64,000 nt of DNA from assembly GCA_016743235.1 (NCBI GenBank), contig VRZD01000001.1, positions 310,001 through 374,000 on the forward strand, written 5' to 3'. The stretch comes from Pantanalinema sp. GBBB05 (GTDB lineage: Bacteria > Cyanobacteriota > Cyanobacteriia > Leptolyngbyales > Leptolyngbyaceae). Shown in pieces: positions 9,455-17,305 of this stretch; within the stretch, counting starts at the first letter, position 1, and each line of letters opens with the position of its first letter. Under the pieces are notes generated by a model. The model made no database searches. It was given only the letters and a program-made list of their open reading frames with translations, and was not told the DNA's origin. The position numbers were made by a program, and so were the translations under genes.

Positions 9455-10537
9455 ATGAAAGCGAAATATCTCTTATTGTTTGCGGCTTCGTTGTTGTTAA
9501 TCGGTCCATCACCTTCGTTGAGTGCCCCCGTGCAGGTGGCGATCGAATCCAGTCAACTGGCAAACAATGGCAATCAAGTTTACCAGCAAGTGAATCCGGC
9601 AGTGGTAACTGTATTTGCAGGTCGAGAAATTGGCTCAGGTAGCATTGTCAGTACAGATGGTTTGGTAATTACGAACAACCATGTCATTCGAGGCTCGCAG
9701 AATGGTTACGTCTTTGTACGGACTACTGCCGGAACTCGCTATCCTGGACGGGTCATTGCCACCGATGTCCGCAAAGATTTAGCCCTGATTCAACTGGACA
9801 CTCAAGAGACATTACCCGCCGTGCGGTTAGCCAGTCGCAGCGTCCAACCTGGTGACTCAGTGTATGCGATCGGCAGTCCCTATGGTCGTCCGGGCGTGAT
9901 GACAACTGGCAGTTTCAGCCGGGTACGCGAAAACGGCGATTTGCAATCTCAAGTGATTTTACGTCCAGGTAATTCCGGTGGTCCCTTACTCAACAATCAG
10001 GGCGAAATGGTCGGCGTCAATAAAGCCATTCTTGACTCGCGCCGTGGCAATACAGGTATCAGCTTTGCAACCAGCATTGAAGCTACTAAAGCGTTCATTG
10101 AGGCGAATCGTCCCGGGCGAGTAGCCGTCGCACCACCCAGTTATACGCCCCGCAGCAATCCTGTGCCCACCCCATTACCAAATCTGCCAGTCCACCAACC
10201 GATCGAGCAGGCGAGCGATCGCTCAATTCGCCGCCAACCCACCAATGATGTAGTCATTCAAGAACCGACCTATAGCTCAGGGTTACCCTCCTCAGTTCCT
10301 AGTAATGGTCGTTTAGGCGTGATTATGGATACTCGTACCCTAGTGATCCGAGAAGTCGAAAATGGGTCAATTGCTGCCAACAGTGGTCTACAAGCAGGGG
10401 ATCAATTGCTGGAAATTAATGGCAATCCTTTAAGCGGCTTCCAAGATGTGCTGCAATTCATGAGCAGTCCACCTCGTTATGCTCAGTTCACCATTAGCCG
10501 TCAGGGACAACCCACCACTGTAGCAATCAGGTTTTAG
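9455..10537 (+). CDS. HtrA/Deg-like trypsin-fold serine protease with PDZ domain
   Basis: 360 residues, exported: hydrophobic signal peptide (about 1-24, likely cleaved after LSA). The protease domain (about 40-210) has the triad His76 (NNHVIRG), Asp108 (RKDLALIQL) and Ser174 (GNSGGPLLN). A Pro-rich linker (about 225-285) leads to one PDZ domain (about 285-360; LGVIMDT ... AANSGLQAGDQLLEINGNPL). One PDZ fits the cyanobacterial Deg/Htr group, but the protease core is shorter than in HhoA/HhoB/HtrA, so I do not assign it to one of the three. Likely periplasmic or lumenal quality control. Confidence 0.88.
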   Translation: MKAKYLLLFAASLLLIGPSPSLSAPVQVAIESSQLANNGNQVYQQVNPAVVTVFAGREIGSGSIVSTDGLVITNNHVIRGSQNGYVFVRTTAGTRYPGRVIATDVRKDLALIQLDTQETLPAVRLASRSVQPGDSVYAIGSPYGRPGVMTTGSFSRVRENGDLQSQVILRPGNSGGPLLNNQGEMVGVNKAILDSRRGNTGISFATSIEATKAFIEANRPGRVAVAPPSYTPRSNPVPTPLPNLPVHQPIEQASDRSIRRQPTNDVVIQEPTYSSGLPSSVPSNGRLGVIMDTRTLVIREVENGSIAANSGLQAGDQLLEINGNPLSGFQDVLQFMSSPPRYAQFTISRQGQPTTVAIRF

Positions 10538-10688
10538 GTCAAGGTAGGGTGCCAAAGTCCTACCTGCAACGCACGGTCTATGGGCGATTCCCAGTGAAAA
10601 GAGCCACACCCTGCACCACTAGTAAATGGGGGATATATCCTATAGAGGTACGCTATATGACCCTGCAAATTCGCAGACCTCTGCTCTG

Positions 10689-11213
10689 ATGGCTGTTACC
10701 CAAACACTACGGTCTATTCTGGTTCGCTTGTTGGTTGGACTATGCGCGATCGTGCTTGCCTGGTTGTGGATAGTTCTGGGTGCTACACCTGCTTGGGCAC
10801 AAGAGAAAACGATTAACTACAGCAACACCCATTTGGAACAGCGTGATTTTTCTCATCTCGATCTTGAAGGTGGGGTGTTTGTAGCCGCAGAAATGCGAGA
10901 AGCCAATTTTAGTGATGCCAATCTCAAGAATGCCATTCTGACTAAAGGCAATCTGCTCGGTGCCAATCTGCGGGGAGCAAATCTGACCGGGGCACTAATC
11001 GATCGCGTCACATTCTATAAAGCCGATCTATCGAATGCCATCCTGACTGAAGCAACCGTATCAAATAGCATTCTGGATGAAGCCGTCATTACTGGGGCTG
11101 ATTTCACCGATGCTATTGTCGATCGCTATACGACAACCCAACTCTGTAAACGCGCGGATGGTGTAAATCCCATGACTGGAGCCAATACCCGCGACAGTTT
11201 AGGGTGTCGATAA
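10689..11213 (+). CDS. Exported pentapeptide-repeat protein
   Basis: About 174 residues. The N-terminal signal sequence (LVRLLVGLCAIVLAWLWIVLG, then ATPAWA|QEK) directs export to the periplasm or thylakoid lumen. The mature part is a run of A(D/N)Lxx pentapeptides (FSHLDLEGG, ANFSDANLKNAIL, ANLRGANLTGALI, ADLSNAIL, ADFTDAI) that should form one right-handed beta-helix of about 20 repeats. It ends with two Cys (residues near 160 and 173) that could pair. ATG at 10689 is chosen since it starts just before the signal peptide; an in-frame ATG is at 10626. Function unknown. Confidence 0.85.
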   Translation: MAVTQTLRSILVRLLVGLCAIVLAWLWIVLGATPAWAQEKTINYSNTHLEQRDFSHLDLEGGVFVAAEMREANFSDANLKNAILTKGNLLGANLRGANLTGALIDRVTFYKADLSNAILTEATVSNSILDEAVITGADFTDAIVDRYTTTQLCKRADGVNPMTGANTRDSLGCR

Positions 11214-11333
11214 AAACTTGGGCGTGGTCCAAGAATCAACCTGAATGCCTCAAACTTAAGAGCCAGTGTAGGCAAGATACAGATGCCAATGCTAGTTCTT
11301 GATTTCTTCATGATTATTACTTAAAAACATCAT

Positions 11334-11375
11334 CTTACTGGCGATGTTAATGATTGACATTTACCAGCCAGTAAG
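11334..11375. promoter_or_regulatory. Inverted repeat upstream of the FemAB-like gene
   Basis: Perfect 9-base inverted repeat CTTACTGGC (11334-11342) / GCCAGTAAG (11367-11375) with a 24-base spacer that contains a consensus -35 box TTGACA (11354-11359). It could be an operator or the stem of a leader hairpin; no good -10 box was seen at the ideal spacing. Confidence 0.4.
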
Positions 11376-11417
11376 CGAGATTAAAAATAGATTTTTCTTT
11401 TAAAAAATAAAATTCAC

Positions 11418-12479
11418 ATGATAGCTATTGCAAACACCTATCCAGCTTCAAAAGAAGCATGGGATAAAATTTGGCATGAATGCAGCTATGCCACCTATTT
11501 TCATTCTAGGGAATGGATTGAGATTTGGCGGAGATTCACCCAGGATCAAACGCAAGCAGAGCCTAAAATCATTCAGTTTTCTGACCAAAAAACAGCCTTA
11601 CTTCCCTTTGCTTTTCGTCAACGGGCTAAAGGCTTGATGAATACCTATACTTCCGCAATGGAAGGGACATTCGGTGGTTGGATCTCTAGTGATAATCTGC
11701 GTTTGGAGCATATAAGATTACTAATTGATTTTTTACTCAATCAATTAAAAGGTAATTTATCTTGGCGCATCAATCCATATGATGATTTACTCTCTAAGAT
11801 TCCAATCCAAGCTGAACATAATTGTTGCTTAATTAATCCAGAGGATCCAAACTCTACCAAAGCTATTTCAGCACTATTAGAACTTGGTCACCCCATTTTT
11901 ATTCTGGATGAGACCCAGACGCTCAATTTGGACGATGGTTTTAATAGTCTGTTTAAAAGCCAAAGTTCATCGGTGCGTAAAGCCAAGAAAGCGAGTAAAG
12001 CAGGAGTTTCAATCAAAGTTATTCAAACTCCAGAAGAGTGGCGGGAGTATTATCAAGTTTATCAAGCCTCTTTAGAACGCTGGCATAGTTCGAGTGGATA
12101 TGCCTGGGAGCTATTTGAGGTAATGCAACAACTGAATTCACCGAATATTAAACTATGGGTGGCTGTTTACGACAATCAAATTGTTTGTGGGGCACTCTGT
12201 TTCTATTCCAAACATCATGTCGTGTATTGGCATGGTTGTGCTTTAGAACAATACTTTGAGCTACGACCAGTTAACTTAATGATGTTAGAAATCATTCGCA
12301 ATTCTTGTGAGCAAGGATATAGCTGGTTTGATTTCAATCCCAGTGGTGGCATGAAAGGAGTAAAAGCATTTAAGGCAAGTTTTGGCGCCAAAGCGGTTCC
12401 TTGCCCGCAGATTTACGTTGATACCCCCATCAAGCGGCTTGCCCGCAGTTACCTTTTGGCTAAACAAGGGAGCTTCTAG
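11418..12479 (+). CDS. FemAB/BioF2-like GNAT-fold acyltransferase
   Basis: 353 residues without signal peptide. The N-terminal part has the FemAB-like segment YFHSREWIEIWRRF and the C-terminal half fits the Acetyltransf_6 (FemAB/BioF2-like) domain: YQVYQASLERW, the strand IVCGALCFYSKHHVVYWHG, and the end WFDFNPSGGMKGVKAFKASFGA. Such proteins transfer aminoacyl or acyl groups to peptidoglycan or surface glycans. Codon and base use are clearly more AT-rich than in the neighbours, and it is flanked by AT-rich non-coding DNA, which suggests later acquisition. Acceptor and donor cannot be told. Confidence 0.7.
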   Translation: MIAIANTYPASKEAWDKIWHECSYATYFHSREWIEIWRRFTQDQTQAEPKIIQFSDQKTALLPFAFRQRAKGLMNTYTSAMEGTFGGWISSDNLRLEHIRLLIDFLLNQLKGNLSWRINPYDDLLSKIPIQAEHNCCLINPEDPNSTKAISALLELGHPIFILDETQTLNLDDGFNSLFKSQSSSVRKAKKASKAGVSIKVIQTPEEWREYYQVYQASLERWHSSSGYAWELFEVMQQLNSPNIKLWVAVYDNQIVCGALCFYSKHHVVYWHGCALEQYFELRPVNLMMLEIIRNSCEQGYSWFDFNPSGGMKGVKAFKASFGAKAVPCPQIYVDTPIKRLARSYLLAKQGSF

Positions 12480-12983
12480 GTAGCGATCGCGGCGATCGTG
12501 ACTTACCCGTTGACACCAGGACTTGGTAGCAGCATCCATAGACCGTGCTCCTTGGCATACCCATGCCAAGCATTTCAGGCACGAAGCTTGGAGGGACTCT
12601 GCACAACCACGTTAGAGGCAGCAGGAGCAATGCCTCACAGAATCAATCGAAAAGCCTGCACACAATGCTATGTCTGCGGAAATGAATCGGATGGCGGTGA
12701 ATCTATTGGTGACTTTGACCAAACCCACCTTAAAGACGACTACAAATTACTATTGATCAGCAATTGTAATGTTGGATACCAGATGAAATTGGTAACTACC
12801 AAAAGATAGATTTGAGTTAAAACTATGGGAAAACTGTATTGATTACTACTATTTTTGTTAAAAAATGTATTTCTCAAGTTTTATATCTAATTCATCTTTT
12901 ACCTAAAGTTTTGATCTATTTTCATAGAATGAACTTTGGCATTTCCTAAATAGTAATCAAATTAACAAAACCGTAAATCCACC
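12480..12983. other. Non-coding stretch downstream of the FemAB-like gene
   Basis: The first half (about 12480-12720) is GC-richer than the flanks, begins with two overlapping HIP1-type sites, and has an open frame (12498-12809) whose product shows no domain and starts at GTG without a ribosome site. It may be a decayed mobile element or gene end; I could not match it. The second half (12800-12983) is very AT-rich and probably carries the promoter of the small zinc-ribbon gene. Confidence 0.4.
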
Positions 12984-13169
12984 ATGAACAATTGCCCTTG
13001 CTGCTCGACTCCTCTAGTTCGCCACATCCGTCATCGGGAAATTTACTGGTTTTGCTCAGGCTGTTGGCAAAAGATGCCAAATTTAACAGAATTAATTGGT
13101 TCAAATGATCTGATGAGCGCGATCGCGCCTTCCCTACAAGCAAGCGCCAAAGAGCTGAGTCCTGCTTAG
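12984..13169 (+). CDS. Small zinc-ribbon protein
   Basis: 61 residues with two metal-binding pairs, Cys4-x2-Cys7 and Cys24-x2-Cys27, flanking the segment HIRHREIYWF; this is the pattern of a small family of cyanobacterial hypothetical proteins that begin MNNCPCC. The ATG at 12984 is the only start before the first Cys pair. The C-terminal half is unremarkable. Function unknown; a metal-stabilised adaptor or nucleic-acid binder would be a guess. Confidence 0.7.
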   Translation: MNNCPCCSTPLVRHIRHREIYWFCSGCWQKMPNLTELIGSNDLMSAIAPSLQASAKELSPA

Positions 13170-13609
13170 TTTCACCCGCTTCCCCCTTACAGAAAAACAA
13201 CAGAACTCAGAGTTTCTGGGCTCAAGGAGAGTAGAAGCCATTCAATTCTCCTAGTTTCAGAGGCTCTGTTTTTTGGATCAAATTAATCGATTAAGCTTAA
13301 TTAATCTCGACTGGAAGAAAGTCATTATACCCAGTTCTTAGTCGTTACGAGCGATACATTTTTTCTACCTCAAGATAGACATATTTTTGGGAGCAAACTG
13401 CTTGCTATATAGGCAATTTCCGCACCATCTGCCCCTATTCACCACACGATCGTCTCACGTTAAATAACTAACAATTTAACTTCTGCTCTACTCTTCATCT
13501 CTCCGTTCTTCCCTAACCACCTCTTCACAACTTCCTCATAGTCTTTGTCTATAACTCGAAGTGTGAAGTCAAAAGGGCTGGAACTATAGCCCTTGGGGAA
13601 ACAAGAGGC
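13170..13609. other. Leader and promoter region of the fermentation genes
   Basis: 440 AT-rich bases with no supportable frame. It should carry the promoter of pflA. A run of C/T-rich triplets (about 13480-13545) precedes the gene. I found no clear FNR-type palindrome and no riboswitch-like structure. Confidence 0.4.
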
Positions 13610-14374
13610 ATGTTAAGTCACACGCTAGAACCAACTGTAACAACGGTAACTGGTCAAATTCATTCGATCGAAACCTGCGGTACAGTTGATGGACCTGGAA
13701 TTCGGTTTGTCATCTTTACGCAAGGATGTCCATTACGGTGTCTCTACTGCCATAACCCAGATTGTCGGCAGGGAAAAGATGGTGCGGCGGTCACGGTTGA
13801 ACAACTAATGACTGAGATTCAAAGTTATGCCTCCTATCTCAAGCCACCTGGAGGAGTCACAATCAGTGGTGGAGAACCCCTGATGCAGCCTGAGTTTGTG
13901 CAAGAGGTGTTTCGGCAGTGCAAACTATTAGGGTTCCACACAACATTAGATACATCAGGATTTGTCAATCTGAACACAGCAAAATCAGTGCTGGAGCAGG
14001 TTGATTTAGTTTTGTTAGATATCAAATCCTTTGATCCCGAAATTTACACAAAGGTCACGAATGTTTCGATCGAACCTACTTTAGAGTTAGCGAAGTACCT
14101 GAATCAACTTCATAAACCGACCTGGATTCGCTTTGTATTAGTACCAGGTTTAACTGATGATCGAGCCAATGTGGAAGAGTTAGCAAAATTTATTGCCGAC
14201 TTCACCAATGTGGAACGCGTCGAAATTTTACCATTTCACAAAATGGGGGAATACAAGTGGGAACAACTGGGATATGAGTACCACCTGTATGACACAGCCA
14301 TTCCCACACCAGAACAAGTTCAAACGGTAGTTGAGATTTTTCAGCAACACGGTATTCCAACGATCGCAGCTTAA
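13610..14374 (+). CDS. pflA: Pyruvate formate-lyase activating enzyme
   Basis: Radical-SAM activase that makes the glycyl radical on pyruvate formate-lyase (254 residues). The 4Fe-4S motif is Cys40-x3-Cys44-x2-Cys47 (TQGCPLRCLYCHNPDC); the SAM-binding GGE motif is in GGVTISGGEPLMQPEF, and the C-terminal part has VEILPFHKMGEYKWEQLG. The N-terminal ETCGTVDGPGIRF is diagnostic for PflA over other activases. No pflB lies on either side in this window: the next gene is adhE. A glycyl-radical substrate must therefore be encoded elsewhere or be different. Confidence 0.92.
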   Translation: MLSHTLEPTVTTVTGQIHSIETCGTVDGPGIRFVIFTQGCPLRCLYCHNPDCRQGKDGAAVTVEQLMTEIQSYASYLKPPGGVTISGGEPLMQPEFVQEVFRQCKLLGFHTTLDTSGFVNLNTAKSVLEQVDLVLLDIKSFDPEIYTKVTNVSIEPTLELAKYLNQLHKPTWIRFVLVPGLTDDRANVEELAKFIADFTNVERVEILPFHKMGEYKWEQLGYEYHLYDTAIPTPEQVQTVVEIFQQHGIPTIAA

Positions 14375-14496
14375 CTCCGAGGAAGCTGATAGTTTGCCAC
14401 GCACCATTGAAGACACTTCAACCCATGATTGAAATCAAATCATGACAGCCCACCTGGGGCTTTAGCTACCCAGAATCCATCGAGGAAGAGAATTGT

Positions 14497-17142
14497 ATGA
14501 AAGTTACGAATGTGCAAGAACTGGAAGCACTGATCCAGAAAGTGAAGGCAGCTCAAGTAACCTTTGCTACGTTTTCCCAAGAACAAGTAGACCGAATTTT
14601 CAAGAAAGCCGCGTTAGCCGCTAATGCCGATCGCATTCCTTTAGCCAAATTAGCCGTTGCGGAAACAGGCATGGGAATTGTGGAAGATAAGGTGATTAAA
14701 AACCACTTTGCTTCTGAGGAAGTCTACAACAAATATCGGACTGAAAAGACCTGTGGTGTGATTGAGGAAGACCGATCGTTTGGCATTCAAAAGGTCGCAG
14801 AACCTGTCGGTATTTTGGCAGGAATTATTCCTACGACGAACCCAACTTCGACGGTAATTTTCAAGGCATTAATCACCCTAAAAACACGAAACGCTATTAT
14901 CTTTTCTCCGCATCCGCGAGCCAAACATTGCACGATCACTGCTGCCAAGATCATTCTTGACGCTGCCGTAGCCGCCGGTGCACCAGAACATATTATTGGC
15001 TGGATTGATGAACCAACCGTCGAGCTATCGCAAGCACTAATGCAACATCCCGACGTGAAGTTGATTTTGGCAACCGGAGGTCCCGGTATGGTCAAAGCGG
15101 CTTACTCGTCTGGTCGTCCTTCTCTAGGGGTAGGCGCTGGAAACACCCCCGCCGTAATTGATGAAACAGCTCATATTCCGATGGCAGTCAGTTCGATTCT
15201 GCTGAGTAAAACCTTTGACAACGGTATGATCTGTGCCTCGGAGCAGTCAGTGGTCGTTGGAGATGCCGTTTACGATCGCGTGAAACAAGAATTCAGTGAT
15301 CGGGGAGCTTACTTCCTCTCACCCGAAGAGCGGCAAAAAGTGGCAAATGTGATTCTCAAACAAGGGCGACTCAATGCCGATATTGTCGGTCAGTCTGCCT
15401 TAGCGATTGCCGAGTTAGCGGGGTTGGATCTCAGTGCCCGCAATCGCAGCACCCCAGTCAAAGTTCTAATTGGTGAAGTGACCGCGATCGATGAAACAGA
15501 GCCATTTGCCTACGAAAAACTGTCACCCGTGCTAGCCATGTATCGAGCGACCGACTTTACTGATGCGACCCGCAAAGCGCAACAGTTAATTGAGTTTGGC
15601 GGACGCGGACATACATCAGTGTTGTACACCGGAGCTACCAACTACGATCGCATCGCGCAATTTAAGGGCGTTTTGGAAACAGCGCGGGTATTGATTAACA
15701 CGCCATCTTCGCAAGGAGCGATCGGGGATCTGTATAACTTCAAGCTTGATCCGTCGCTGACGCTAGGCTGTGGGACTTGGGGCGGCAACTCGATTTCCGG
15801 TAACGTCGGACCACAAAACCTGCTCAACATCAAAACGGTGACGGAACGGCGGGAAAACATGCAGTGGTTCCGCATTCCGCCCAAAATCTACTTTAAGTAC
15901 GGCGCGTTACCGATCGCCCTACGCGATCTGGTCGGCAAAAAACGTGCCTTCATTATTACCGACAAGCCACTCTACGAACTGGGGATGGTGGATAAACTAA
16001 CGACAATTCTGGATGAATTGGAGATTCGTCACGATGTTTTCTATGATGTCGAACCCGATCCAAAACTGTCTACGGTTCATCGCGGCTTAGAGCTAATCAA
16101 CAATTACGAACCCGATGTGATTATTGCGATCGGGGGTGGTTCGCCGATGGATGCCGCCAAAGTTATGTGGCTGATGTATGAACATCCCGAGATTGAATTT
16201 GAGGGGTTGGCAATGCGATTTATGGATATCCGCAAACGGGTCTATGATTTGCCCCCACTCGGTCAAAAAGCCATCCTGGTAGCTATTCCCACAACATCGG
16301 GCACAGGTTCAGAAGTCACACCATTTGCAGTGGTAACCGATGAAGAGAGTGGGGTGAAATATCCATTGGCAGATTATGCATTGACACCGAATATCGCGAT
16401 CGTTGATCCCGAGTTGGTGTTAGGAATGCCGCAGAAACTGGTGGCTTATGGGGGAGTGGATGCATTAACCCATGCTCTGGAGGCGTATGTTTCTGTTCTA
16501 GCCACCGATTTCACTAATGGTTTGGCATTAGAAGCGATCCGGTTACTCGTGAAATATCTGCCGCTCTCGTATCAAGATGCCAATAACTTAAAAGCCAGAG
16601 AAAAAGTGCATTACGCCGCTACGATCGCGGGATTAGCCTTTGCCAATGCCTTTCTTGGTATTTGTCACTCAATGGCGCACCAGCTAGGAGCTGTATTCCA
16701 CATTCCGCACGGATTAGCCAATGCATTGATGATTTCGCATGTCATCCGCTACAACGCGACTGATGCCCCGTACAAGCAAGCCATCTTCCCGCAATACAAA
16801 TATCCCAATGTCAAAGATCGCTATGCTCGAATTGCGGATCATCTCGACTTAGGAGGGAATTCTGTAGATGAGAAGGTCGATCACTTAATTGCAGCGATCG
16901 AACACTTAAAGCGACAGGTCGAAATTCCGCCTACCATTCAAGCCTGTCTAGGCGGACAAGAAACCCTGTTCTACAGCAAGCTAGAACAACTAGCAGATCA
17001 GGCATTCGACGATCAATGTACTGGAGCAAACCCACGATATCCGCTAATCCAAGACCTGAAGGAGATGTTTATTCAGGCGTATCACGGTCATGCTGTAGAA
17101 GCAACGCCTGCTCAGCCACGGGAGCTAACCCCAACCAAGTAG
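14497..17142 (+). CDS. adhE: Bifunctional acetaldehyde-CoA/alcohol dehydrogenase AdhE
   Basis: 881 residues, the full length of AdhE. The N-terminal CoA-acylating aldehyde dehydrogenase (about 1-440) has its catalytic Cys in NGMICASEQSVV; the C-terminal iron alcohol dehydrogenase (about 455-870) has the NAD-binding GGGSPMDAAKVMW and the metal ligands Asp and His in IVDPE and CHSMAHQLGAVFHIPHG. It reduces acetyl-CoA to ethanol with two NADH and re-oxidises NADH in dark anoxia. A good ribosome site (GGAAGAG, about 14484-14490) precedes the ATG. It is 122 bases after pflA in the same direction; a weak stem (AGCCC/GGGCT, about 14447-14461) lies between. Confidence 0.96.
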   Translation: MKVTNVQELEALIQKVKAAQVTFATFSQEQVDRIFKKAALAANADRIPLAKLAVAETGMGIVEDKVIKNHFASEEVYNKYRTEKTCGVIEEDRSFGIQKVAEPVGILAGIIPTTNPTSTVIFKALITLKTRNAIIFSPHPRAKHCTITAAKIILDAAVAAGAPEHIIGWIDEPTVELSQALMQHPDVKLILATGGPGMVKAAYSSGRPSLGVGAGNTPAVIDETAHIPMAVSSILLSKTFDNGMICASEQSVVVGDAVYDRVKQEFSDRGAYFLSPEERQKVANVILKQGRLNADIVGQSALAIAELAGLDLSARNRSTPVKVLIGEVTAIDETEPFAYEKLSPVLAMYRATDFTDATRKAQQLIEFGGRGHTSVLYTGATNYDRIAQFKGVLETARVLINTPSSQGAIGDLYNFKLDPSLTLGCGTWGGNSISGNVGPQNLLNIKTVTERRENMQWFRIPPKIYFKYGALPIALRDLVGKKRAFIITDKPLYELGMVDKLTTILDELEIRHDVFYDVEPDPKLSTVHRGLELINNYEPDVIIAIGGGSPMDAAKVMWLMYEHPEIEFEGLAMRFMDIRKRVYDLPPLGQKAILVAIPTTSGTGSEVTPFAVVTDEESGVKYPLADYALTPNIAIVDPELVLGMPQKLVAYGGVDALTHALEAYVSVLATDFTNGLALEAIRLLVKYLPLSYQDANNLKAREKVHYAATIAGLAFANAFLGICHSMAHQLGAVFHIPHGLANALMISHVIRYNATDAPYKQAIFPQYKYPNVKDRYARIADHLDLGGNSVDEKVDHLIAAIEHLKRQVEIPPTIQACLGGQETLFYSKLEQLADQAFDDQCTGANPRYPLIQDLKEMFIQAYHGHAVEATPAQPRELTPTK

Positions 17143-17305
17143 AATTTCTCCAGAAAATTCTGCCCGACCTTAAATTTGGTCACAGCTGGATTAAGCCATG
17201 TTCTAAATGGTGTTCCCCGTCAAACATAGCTCGACAGTCCGCTAGGAAGACATGGGGAGGTGGGGGCAAGCTCATCTCCCGATTCCATGGTTTGGAGACC
17301 TTACG

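Noticed and set aside
12498..12809. 103-codon open frame after the FemAB-like gene
   Set aside because: GTG start without ribosome site, no recognisable domain, unusual composition. Described as an unexplained stretch, not as a gene.
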